Source of the DNA: CBDCNP01 sp965222425
GTDB lineage: Bacteria; Acidobacteriota; Vicinamibacteria; Marinacidobacterales; DATDRI01
Direction: 5' to 3'
Length of the DNA stretch: 64,000 nucleotides
Assembly: GCA_965222425.1 (NCBI GenBank)
Contig: CBDCTW010000022.1
Location: 62,001 to 126,000 of the forward strand
Below, piece after piece: positions 27,095 to 36,868 of the stretch. How positions within the stretch are numbered: the first letter of the stretch is position 1; each line of letters starts with the position of its first letter. Both the position numbers and the translations under genes were made by a program. The notes under the pieces were generated by a model. It was not told the DNA's origin. It saw only the letters and a list, made by a program, of their open reading frames with translations, and did not search any database.

Positions 27095-27559
27095 TTAGGC
27101 GGTAGCGGGAGGAGGTACAGCTACCCGGCGGCGCTCGACCATGGCCGCACGTAGCACCACCAAACCAGCCAGAAGTAAGACCCAGTCTTGTGCCACGGTG
27201 ATCGCGCCGATACTCCTTCCTTCTCCGGAAGTGCTGAAGCAACCGCAATCGAGGTTCACACCACGATAGAGATTCACGGAAATCGCGGCGATGAAGATCA
27301 CCAGAAGAACGCTTAGGAGGAGCGAGCTCTCCCCTTTGAAAACCCCGATGATGAGTGCGAGCCCCGCGAAAAGCTCCATCCAGGGCAAACTCATCGCGAA
27401 TAAGTTCGAAGCCATCACCGGCAACATCTGGTAGTTGTATACTTGCTTAGCGAAAGCGGCGGGGTGTTGGATCTTGTCCCAGCTGGCGTAAATGAACACC
27501 GCGCCTAGTACCAGCCGACAGGTCAGCACAAACCAGCGATTGTCCAGTGGCTTCTTCAT
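27095..27559 (-). CDS. MauE/DoxX-family membrane redox protein
   Basis: The 154-aa, four-helix protein belongs to the DoxX/MauE group: FVLTCRLVLGAVFIYASWDK, LPWMELFAGLALIIGV and the cysteine motif LDCGCF in the third loop. MauE is needed for disulfide-bonded subunit maturation in methylamine dehydrogenase; by analogy this protein may handle thiol chemistry in the envelope. It follows a membrane-anchored rhodanese gene and precedes the HTTM gene within the pil region. Confidence 0.85.
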   Translation of the reverse strand: MKKPLDNRWFVLTCRLVLGAVFIYASWDKIQHPAAFAKQVYNYQMLPVMASNLFAMSLPWMELFAGLALIIGVFKGESSLLLSVLLVIFIAAISVNLYRGVNLDCGCFSTSGEGRSIGAITVAQDWVLLLAGLVVLRAAMVERRRVAVPPPATA

Positions 27560-27598
27560 TCGCCTTTCTCGTTCACGGATCCAGATAGTAATCAGTCA

Positions 27599-28102
27599 TC
27601 AGTATGGATACTGTTCGCTGACTTCTGTTGGAAGTCCCGCTTCCGTCCACTCCGGCCATCCACCAGTATAGACGTAAACGACCCGGTACCCCTCCTCCAT
27701 GAGCTTACGAGCTAGCTCGGTGCTCTCTTCGCAACCGTAGCCGCTGCAGTAGCAAACGATCTCGTCATCGAGCGGCGGCAACTTGTCCTTCACCTTCGGG
27801 AACACGGTGTCGAACTCCATGACCGGCAATGAGATCGCTCCCGGGATATGCCCCTCGTACGAGTAAAAGTCCTCGGCGCGCGCGTCGATGAAAGTTATCC
27901 CCGCCTCCCATTTCGCTTTCGTCTCCTCCAGGCTGTTGAGGAACCTCGAAGAATCGAGCTCACTCACCGCCTCCAGCGGATGCTGGGTGAGGCCTACCCC
28001 TTCGGGCGAGATTCCGCTATGAACGAATCCAACAGCGACGGCCGACGCCACTATCGCCAGCGACCCCAGGATCGTTCTTCCCCAACCGGCCCATCCAGAC
28101 AT
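27599..28102 (-). CDS. Membrane-anchored rhodanese-domain protein
   Basis: One N-terminal helix (GRTILGSLAIVASAVAVGF) anchors a rhodanese domain with TFIDARAEDFYSYEGHIPGA and the active loop CYCSGYGCEES, with the catalytic Cys at CSGYGC. 167 aa. The ATG at 28102 has GAGG upstream; a GTG at 28108 overlaps the pilR stop. It is translationally close to pilR, so it is probably in the pilS-pilR operon. Sulfur donor or thiol handling at the membrane is likely; the substrate is unknown. Confidence 0.88.
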   Translation of the reverse strand: MSGWAGWGRTILGSLAIVASAVAVGFVHSGISPEGVGLTQHPLEAVSELDSSRFLNSLEETKAKWEAGITFIDARAEDFYSYEGHIPGAISLPVMEFDTVFPKVKDKLPPLDDEIVCYCSGYGCEESTELARKLMEEGYRVVYVYTGGWPEWTEAGLPTEVSEQYPY

Positions 28103-28104
28103 CG

Positions 28105-29487
28105 TCACCTCAGATCGTATTTCTGAAGAAGATAGCGAAAGGAGCGAAGGTTCATATCTAGGAACTTGGCGGCTCGGGTCTGCACCCCACCTGCGCGTTC
28201 CAGTGCGAGCGAGAGTAGACGTCGTTCGATACCTCCTATATGCGCGTGGAAACCCAGCCCTTCCTCGGGGAGCTCGACGAGGCCCTCTCCGTCGGCCTCC
28301 GCGATCGACGCGGTGCTGCCTTCTTGGATCTTCTCCGGCAGCCTCTCCGGTAGAATGACCTGCGAAGGCTCGAGTGCCACCGCTCGCTCGATGACATTCT
28401 CAAGCTCTCCCACGTTACCCGGCCAGTCATATTGGGTCAAGAGCTCCATGACTTCATCGGAGATCTTCGCAATGCGTTTGTTCATATCCTTATTGGCCTT
28501 GGTCAAGAAGTGCTCGGCCAGCATTGGAATGTCGTCTTGGCGTTCTCGGAGCGGCACCATGTGAACCGGAATCACGTTCAGGCGGTAATAGAGATCTTCA
28601 CGGAAAGTCTTTTCCTCCACCATTTTTTCAAGGTCGCTGTTGCTGGCAGCGATGATCCGAGCGTCAGCCTCGATCTCCTCAGTAGAGCCGATACGGCGGA
28701 TTTTCTTCTCCTGCAGGACTCGCAGCAGCTTCACTTGCATCGATGGGCTTATCTCAGCGATTTCATCTAGAAAGATGGTCCCTTTATGAGCCACTTCGAA
28801 GAGGCCCTTGTGGTTGGCATGTGCGCCGGTGAAGGAGCCCCTGAGGTGACCGAACAACTCGCTCTCCAGCAGGCCCTCGGGGACTGCCCCGCAGTTGACG
28901 GAAACGAATAGAGCCGACTGCCGCGTGCTGTTGACGTGGATGGCACGCGCGGCGAGCTCCTTCCCCGTGCCGCCCTCCCCGGAAAGGAGGATGGTGCTGT
29001 TGGTCGGAGCTACGGCCATTATAAGCTCGAAGAGCTTGACCATCTTGGCGCTCCGCCCGAGCATCGACCCGAGGCCGTGCTTCTCGCGAAGCGTCCGCTT
29101 GAGGCTTACGACTTCCTCCTTCAGTTGCTGCTTTTCGAGTGCATTCTTGATGGTGACTTTCAGCTCGTCGATCTCGAAGGGTTTCGCGATGTAGTCGTAG
29201 GCGCCGAGGCGCAGCGCTTCTACCGCCGTTTCCGCAGACGAGTACGCGGTAATCATGATTACCGGGGTTTCCGGTGCTGATTGCTTCACTACCCGCAGGA
29301 CCTCGACACCACTCCTGTCGGGCATTTTGATGTCGAAAATGACCAGATCGTAGGCAGCCTTCGAGAATGCCTCCACCGCCTTCTGCCCTGACTCCGCCAT
29401 CGTTACCCGGTGGCCCTCCTTGCGGAGAGTTATCTCCAGCAGCTGGCGCATGGAAGTCTCGTCATCGACCACCAGAATGCGGCTCAA
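28105..29487 (-). CDS. pilR: PilR-type sigma-54 response regulator
   Basis: Receiver (ILVVDDETSMRQLL, Asp in VIFDIKMPDRSG, Lys in IAKPFE), AAA+ and C-terminal HTH (TRAAKFLDMNLRSFRYLLQK). The loop GSFTGA rather than GAFTGA and the final IERRLLSLALERAGG match known PilR proteins. The TTG at 29487, eight bases after GGAGGAGG, is preferred over the longer open frame; it overlaps the pilS end. Two deviations: GEGGTGKE in Walker A, and GNVGELEN where almost all relatives have GNVRELEN, losing the sensor-II Arg. Confidence 0.92.
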   Translation of the reverse strand: MSRILVVDDETSMRQLLEITLRKEGHRVTMAESGQKAVEAFSKAAYDLVIFDIKMPDRSGVEVLRVVKQSAPETPVIMITAYSSAETAVEALRLGAYDYIAKPFEIDELKVTIKNALEKQQLKEEVVSLKRTLREKHGLGSMLGRSAKMVKLFELIMAVAPTNSTILLSGEGGTGKELAARAIHVNSTRQSALFVSVNCGAVPEGLLESELFGHLRGSFTGAHANHKGLFEVAHKGTIFLDEIAEISPSMQVKLLRVLQEKKIRRIGSTEEIEADARIIAASNSDLEKMVEEKTFREDLYYRLNVIPVHMVPLRERQDDIPMLAEHFLTKANKDMNKRIAKISDEVMELLTQYDWPGNVGELENVIERAVALEPSQVILPERLPEKIQEGSTASIAEADGEGLVELPEEGLGFHAHIGGIERRLLSLALERAGGVQTRAAKFLDMNLRSFRYLLQKYDLR

Positions 29488-30822
29488 CCGATCGTCCTCC
29501 TCCCAACGGAAAGTGTACGGAGAACTCCGTACCCCGTGGCTCGATACTGTCCACGCGGATAACTCCATTGTAATCTTTCACGATTCTATACACGATCGCC
29601 AAACCTAATCCGCTTCCGCGCTCGAACTTTCCGGAGAAAGGGCGGAATACCTGATGTACCTCGCCCTCGCTCAGGCCAACGCCTTGGTCACGAAAAGCCA
29701 TGACCACTTCCCCCGAGCCGTTCCGCCCGAGCTCTATCTCCAAGCGACCTCCCTCCGGCATCGCTTGAATGGCGTTGCGGGCTAGATTCCACGTGATCTG
29801 TTTCATATGGTTGGCATCGGCAAAGAGCTTCACCGCCGACTCGGGTAGCTTCAAGACGATCTCGTGCTCCGGCTGAACTTCCGCGCTGTTTTCCAGCAGC
29901 GCCACCGTTTCCCCCACGACCTCCCGAAGGTCGATGTTACGGGGCTCGAATTTCGGAGGCCGTGCGTAGACCAGGAACTCGTTCAAGATGGCTGAGAGGC
30001 GCTCCGATTTCCGCACGATGATATCCATCAATCGGGAATGCTCTCCCGTCAAGCCTAGATTTTCCTCCAGAACTTGAACGGAACCGCTGATGGACGCCAG
30101 CGGGTTGCGGATTTCGTGAGCCATCCCCGCCGCCATCTCTCCCATCGTAGCCAGGTTCTCCTTCAGGCGGACCTCGTTCTCTAACTGTTTAATCTCGGTG
30201 AGATCCTGAAAGGTAAAAAAGAATCCGCTCTTGCTTTCTCCTTTGTAGAGTAAATGGGAGACGCTCAATCCCAGGTAAATTTCATCGCCATGACCGTTCA
30301 GATAGGCTCCCTCCATCCGACAGTAGCGACGCACTTCCAACATCGAGTTGATGCGTTCAATGAAACCTTCGTCTTCCCGAGGAGCTCTCTGGCCTTCTGA
30401 CCCATCGCTTGCGCCGCCTTCACCTTCAGTATGGCCTGCGCGGCGTCGTTGAAGAAGTTGATGCGTCCTTCGGTATCGGACACTTTCGGAAAGGTAGCTA
30501 GTGAGAAACGCGACTGTGAAGAAAAGGAACGTATTCAGAAAGATCGTGAAGTGGACGGCCTTCGCAGTAACGGGGAACACCGCCCCCAGATAGGGATAGG
30601 CGGGAAGCACTTGCCAATGAACGAGCTCCAGCACCGCCCCATACATCAACGAGGCCGTGGCCGCGGTCACCAAGCCTCCCCGCCGATAGAGGATGATGCT
30701 GGCGGCGATAATGGCAATGAAATAGAGCCGTGAGAAATTACTCTCCTCGCCACCGCTGAAATACACAACGCAAGAGATGATGACGAGGTCGGCTAAAATC
30801 TGAGCATAAGCGGATTGGCGGC
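29462..30822 (-). pseudogene. pilS: PilS sensor kinase, main part, cut by IS256-type copy A
   Basis: Contains the later membrane helices (LVIISCVVYFSGGEESNF; LYFIAIIAASIILYRR), PAS, dimerisation box GEMAAGMAHEIRNPLASISG and ATPase motifs (NLARNAIQAMPEGG, DQGVGLSEGE, GSGLGLAIVYRI). The true N-terminus lies across the IS at 32283-32507. Inside, the PAS core (VSDTEGRINFFNDAAQAIL) is in another frame between about 30490 and 30380, so two compensating indels scramble it. An internal GTG at 30766 could start a shortened product, but function is doubtful. Confidence 0.82.
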
Positions 30823-32290
30823 GGGGATGTCCCGCCGGATGTTGAATTTGGGGTAGCGGCGGCTCCTTGGCCGGCCTAAGAATAGGTCTGCCAATAAACC
30901 GTCTCCAGAGGGGGACAAGGAGCCACCAATGCCTAGGAAATCAAAGAAGCCAGTAAGAAAGCAAACGCACTCGCCTACGGGCAAGGTAGTTGGCCAAGTC
31001 GGTCAGATACTGCTACCGATGATAGCTGGGATCGCGGCCACGAAGGCGGATCTGACGGAATGGGTGTACGAGCAAGGACTGACAGCTCTGCACCTACTGC
31101 TCAGAGAGGACGCCGAGGAGATCGCGGGGCTCAAGGGCAAGCACGAGAAGGAGCGAACTCATAACCACTGGGGGAGCACGAACGGAGAGCTGAGCTTCGG
31201 TGGTCGTCGCATCCAAGTGTCGCGACCTCGAGTTCGCTCGAAGTCGGGCGCGGAGGCGTCGCTTCCACACTTCGAAGCCTTCCGCGAAGAAGACCCGCTT
31301 CCAGAGCGAGTGTTGAATCAGATCTTGGTGGGCGTATCGACCCGAAATTACGAATCGAGTCTGGACAAACCCGCGGCCAAGTTGAAGTCTCGTGGCACGA
31401 GTAAGAGTGCCGCCAGCCGTCACCTCGTGAGCCAGACGACTAAGAAGCTCGAGGAATACCTGTCTCGGCGGCTAGAGGAGTTCGAGCTTGCGGCACTGAT
31501 GCTGGATGGCCTTGAGGTGGCCGGACAGACCGTCGTCGTAACTTTAGGTATCACAATAGATGGAACGAAGGTGCCCCTGGGTATATGGCTGGGCTCGACG
31601 GAGAACTCTCGGGTGTGCACCGCGATGTTGCAGGACCTTCTCGAGCGAGGCTTGCGCGTCGATGAGCCGATTCTCTGCGTAGTGGACGGAGGCAAAGGCA
31701 TCCGCAAGGCACTCGTCGACGTTTTGGGGGACCTCGCGGTCATCCAAAGGTGCCAGATCCATAAACTCCGAAATCTTCGCTCGTACCTTCCCAAGTCTCG
31801 TCACGCCTACGTGCTCCAGACGATGAAGGAAGCCTACAAGTGCAAGAGTGCCGACAAGGCGCGCAAGCGACTTCAGGCATTGGTGTCGTGGCTCGAGCGA
31901 AACGGCTACGACGAAGCTGCCGGAAGCCTTCGTGAAGGGATGGAAGAAACACTCACGGTCGTGAAGCTCGCGCCGCCCGCCTTACTTCGCCAGTCTCTTG
32001 CCACGACGAACGCCATTGAGAATCTCAACGGAACCATTCGCAGAGTATCGAGAAACGTCAAGCGTTGGAAGAGTCCTTCCATGGTTCGCCGATGAACCGC
32101 TCTTGGCGTCGTCACCGCGCAGAAAAAGTTCCGGCGTATCAAAGGCTATCGCCATATGGGCGCTCTCGTTCACGCGCTTAGAAGCAAACAGAAATCTCTT
32201 GACAGCGATGAGTTTGCTGCCTAAGAGTATTCACAGGTGCCGCCGCTACCCGACCAAATTCAACAGCGGCCGGGACATCCCCTTGGCGGC
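30815..32290 (+). mobile_element. 1460-bp IS256-type insertion sequence, copy A, in pilS
   Basis: The element is 30823-32282. Both ends begin GGGGATGTCCCG when read inward and share TGTTGAATTTGG further in. TTGGCGGC flanks it at 30815-30822 and 32283-32290, an 8-bp duplication typical of IS256 elements. Removing it restores an open pilS frame (AYRRQ-SAYAQ). Nearly identical to copy B at 36869-38328, which lies in the opposite orientation. Confidence 0.93.
30929..32224 (+). pseudogene. IS256-type transposase, copy A, with premature stop
   Basis: Starts MPRKSKKPVRKQTHSPTGKV after AAGGAG. Catalytic segments LMLDGLEVAGQ, ILCVVDGGKGIRKAL and TNAIENLNGTIRR, plus QRCQIHKLRNLRSYLPK, place it in the Mutator/IS256 group. 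A TGA at 32093-32095 replaces the TGG of copy B, ending the protein after 388 of 431 residues; the remaining 43 codons stay open. The catalytic residues lie before the stop, so partial activity cannot be excluded. Confidence 0.88.
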
Positions 32291-32507
32291 GATACGCCCC
32301 GGTAAAGGGCCAAGCCAACGCGTAGAGGAGAGTGAAGAAGTAAGTGAGTGTGATGAGGAAGTAGAGCGGGTGGACCGGCGTCTCGGGTCGCGCGATCACC
32401 TCGGTGGCAACCGCCAGCCCAAGCAGAATGGCGACTACCAGTACCCGAAGCACCATCAGCCAAATCAGTCTGGTCTCGATTCGGCTGAAGGCTGTTGGCT
32501 TCGACAT
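32283..32507 (-). pseudogene. pilS: PilS N-terminal fragment
   Basis: About 75 codons beginning MSKPTAFSRIETRLIWLMVL with two membrane helices (VLVVAILLGLAVATEVI; LYFLITLTYFFTLLYALAW) and ending AYRRQ at the IS. It continues in frame at 30814 when the IS and one target copy are removed. It follows pilC on the same strand, the expected place for pilS. Confidence 0.82.
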
Positions 32508-32624
32508 CAACCGACTCTAGTGCCCTGTCCTATTGTCCTAGATTCTTGCGCGAGGAAGCTAGAAGCGGACGGCCGACTGGCCTCCCAAGCCGCGCCAGTC
32601 ATCGCGGAGAAATAGGATATTAGC

Positions 32625-33824
32625 TCAGAGCTGGTTGATCAGATCGAAGATAGGTAGGTACATCGAGATAACGATTCCGCCCACGGTCGTACCCAGAAAG
32701 AGGATGAGGATCGGCTCCATCAGGGTCATCAAGTTGGTCACCGCCTGGTCCACTTCATCTTCGTAAAAATCTGCGATCTTCGACAGCATGGTGTCTAAAG
32801 CGCCGGTTTGCTCACCGACCGAGATCATCTGAAGCACCATGGACGGAAAAACCTCGGTCGCCTTGAGTGGCTGGGCGAGCGTTTGACCACCTTCGACGCT
32901 CTTCCGAGTCGTCATGATCGCGTCTTCGATGATGGCGTTACCCGACGTCTTCGCAGTAATCTCCAGTCCGTCTAGGATGGGCACACCACTAGCCATCAGC
33001 GTTGCGAGAGTCCGGCAGAAACGCGCAACCGAAATCTTTTGGAGGAGCATCCCCATAACGGGCACTTTCAACAGCAAACGATCGAGCACTCGCCTGCCAT
33101 TGTAGGTTGCATAGTATCGACGGATGGTGACCACCATCGCGATCGCGCCCATAACAAGAAACGGCAGGAGCCGCACGAACCAGTTGGACGCGGTGATGAC
33201 GATTCGCGTGGGCAGAGGCAACTGAGCCCCGAGCCCCGCAAACATCGCCGCGAAGGTCGGAATTACCTTCCACAGAATGACACCCACGACCAAACCGGCG
33301 ATGCTGATCACTGCCACGGGATAGATCATCGCCGATTTGACCTGAGCCCTCAGCTTGACGGCTTTTTCGATATAGACGGCTAGGCGCTTGAGAATAGTGT
33401 CCAAGATACCGCCGGCCTCACCGGCGGCGATCATATTGGTAAACAGATCATCGAATGCCCGAGGATGCTTCTTCATTGCATCGGCTAGGGACGAGCCACC
33501 TTCCACGTCCTGACGTACGCCAAGGAGCACTTTTTTGAAATTTTCATTTTTCTGCTGGCTCCCCAGGATCTCCAAGCACTGCACCAACGGAAGTCCGGCA
33601 TCGATCATCACCGAGAACTGACGGGTGAAAATAGCAATGTCCTTGGCCTTGATGCCGCCCCACAACTTGAGAAACGCCAGCTCCTTGCCCTTCTCCTTGA
33701 TGCTGGTGACCAGGACCTGCTCACGGCGGAGCAGGGCAATCACCGCGTCCTTGGAGTCGGCGACCCTTTCTCCGCTGGTGGCCACGCCGCGACGCGTTTT
33801 GCCTTTCCAAACGTACGCCGGCAT
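32625..33824 (-). CDS. pilC: Type IV pilus inner-membrane platform protein
   Basis: Polytopic inner-membrane protein that couples the cytoplasmic motor ATPases to pilin insertion. Two GspF domains are present, marked by IFTRQFSVMIDAGLPLVQCL and CRTLATLMASGVPILDGLEI, with MIAAGEAGGILDTIL and MISVGEQTGALDTML repeats and three hydrophobic helices. Full length at 399 aa with no lesion seen. Lies between pilT and pilS. Confidence 0.96.
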   Translation of the reverse strand: MPAYVWKGKTRRGVATSGERVADSKDAVIALLRREQVLVTSIKEKGKELAFLKLWGGIKAKDIAIFTRQFSVMIDAGLPLVQCLEILGSQQKNENFKKVLLGVRQDVEGGSSLADAMKKHPRAFDDLFTNMIAAGEAGGILDTILKRLAVYIEKAVKLRAQVKSAMIYPVAVISIAGLVVGVILWKVIPTFAAMFAGLGAQLPLPTRIVITASNWFVRLLPFLVMGAIAMVVTIRRYYATYNGRRVLDRLLLKVPVMGMLLQKISVARFCRTLATLMASGVPILDGLEITAKTSGNAIIEDAIMTTRKSVEGGQTLAQPLKATEVFPSMVLQMISVGEQTGALDTMLSKIADFYEDEVDQAVTNLMTLMEPILILFLGTTVGGIVISMYLPIFDLINQL

Positions 33825-33910
33825 CCTGTGCCTCCTTTACTCCCTCACCATTAACGGTTTTAAGTGGCCTGACATTGCAACCTGGGCAACCTGGCCAACC
33901 TAGCCACCAC

Positions 33911-35044
<1,134 letters not shown>

Positions 35045-35175
35045 ATCGTGACCTCGCTGATATACTCTCTGGAATCCCTGGTTCAGTTATGCCAAGTTTG
35101 TCAAGTTGACTTGCCGACCAAGAGAATGCAGGCGAGCGTCCAAGCTGGTCCTGCCCACCCGGATCCTCCAAAGGT

Positions 35176-36868
35176 TTATTTTACGGTCTCGCGAACAACC
35201 TCGTCGATGGTCGTCTGGCCGTCCGCAATCTTCTGGAGTCCGCTCCGCCTGAGCGTGAGCATGCCGTCCTCGATCGCCTGCTTCTTGATCTCCATCGCCG
35301 AGGCGCCCTCTAAGATCATCTGACGGATCTCGTCAGTACATTCGAGGACTTCGTAAAGACCTACGCGGCCCTTGTATCCGGTGTTGTTGCAGGTCGTGCA
35401 CCCTTGGCCCTTGAAGATCGTTGCGTTCTTCGCATCATCGGGCTCGAAGCCGACGTCGATGAGCGCCTGGGGAGGTACTTCCATCGGACTCCGGCACTCC
35501 TTGAAGATCCTTCGTACCAACCGTTGAGCACAAATCAAGTGGACCGACGTCGCCACTAGAAAAGGCTCGATACCCATATTCATGAGTCGATTGATAGTTG
35601 AAGGAGCGTCGTTGATGTGCAGCGTGGATAGAACCAAGTGGCCGGTCAAGGCGGCCTTGACCGCAATCTCGGCCGTTTCGAAGTCTCGAATCTCTCCGAC
35701 CAAGACTATGTTGGGATCCTGACGGAGGAAAGAGCGAAGGGCAGCCGCGAAGTTCAAGCCGATCGAGTCCTTCATCTGCACCTGGTTGATGCCTACCAAG
35801 TTGAACTCCACCGGATCTTCGGAGGTCATGATGTTGGTCTCGGGCGTGTTGAGTCGGCTGATCGCGGAATAGAGCGTAGTCGTCTTGCCGCTGCCGGTCG
35901 GTCCCGTCACCAGTACCATCCCCCACGGCTTGAGGATAGCTTCTTCGAAATGCTTCAACGAGCTGACCTCGAAACCCAGCTTGGTCATGTCGAGCATCAG
36001 GTTCTCTTTGTCGAGTAATCGAAGCACAACTTTCTCACCGAAGAGTGTGGGCAGGGTCGAGACGCGGTAATCGAGCTCTCGCATCTTGCCGTTGCTGTTC
36101 ATTCGGATCTTGATACGGCCATCTTGAGGAAGGCGCTTCTCCGAGATGTCGAGCTTGGACATGATCTTGAGACGCGAAATCATCGCGTCGCGAAGCTTCA
36201 TCGGCGGATTCATCACAACGTAGAGAACACCGTCGATGCGAAACCGCACGCGAAACTCCCGCTCATACGGCTCGAGGTGAATATCGCTCGCTCTCCGACG
36301 CAGCGCGTCGGTGAGGATCAAGTTGCAGAGCTTGACGACCGGAGCCTCTTCACTGGATCGTTCCAGCTCTTCGAGGTCGATGTCCGAGGATTCCTCGAGG
36401 ACTTCGACGTCCCCGGCGTCGGTCTCGGCCAGCTCGCTCATTACCTCCTTAAGCTGCAACGAATGCGCGGAGCCGTAATATTTGTCGATGGAATCCATGA
36501 TGGCTGTTTCCGACGCGACGACCGGCTCGACGTTGTAGCCGGTCATAAACTTGATGTCGTCCATCGCGAAAACGTTGGTCGGATCGACCATGGCGATCGT
36601 TAGGTTGGCGCCCGCCCTGGAGAGCGGGAGGATCTGATACTTCTGCGCGGTCTCGGCGGGCACGAGCTTGATGACCGTCGGATCGATCTCGAATCGCGCG
36701 AGATTGATGGCAGGTACGCCGTACTGGCGAGACAACAAACCCGCGATTTCCTCGTCCTTCACGAAGCCTAACTTGACGAGGTTGTACCCTAGCTTCCCAT
36801 CGTGCTGTTTTTGATAGGTTAGGGCTTCTTGTAGCTGCTGGGGTGAAATCAGGTTTTCCTTAACCAGC
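35176..36868 (-). pseudogene. pilB: Pilus extension ATPase PilB, main part, cut by IS256-type copy B
   Basis: The body contains the N-terminal MshEN-like domain (VKDEEIAGLLSRQYGVPAIN), Walker A VTGPTGSGKTTTLYSAI, the Asp box TSEDPVEFN, Walker B NIVLVGEIRDFETAEI and GCTTCNNTGYKGRVGLYEV. Codons 1-11 are beyond the IS at 38329-38359. A GTG at 36762 could start a 528-aa product lacking the first 43 residues. The zinc site is also altered: IFKEC stands where relatives have a CxxC pair (codon 35503-35505 is TTC, one base from TGC). Confidence 0.9.
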
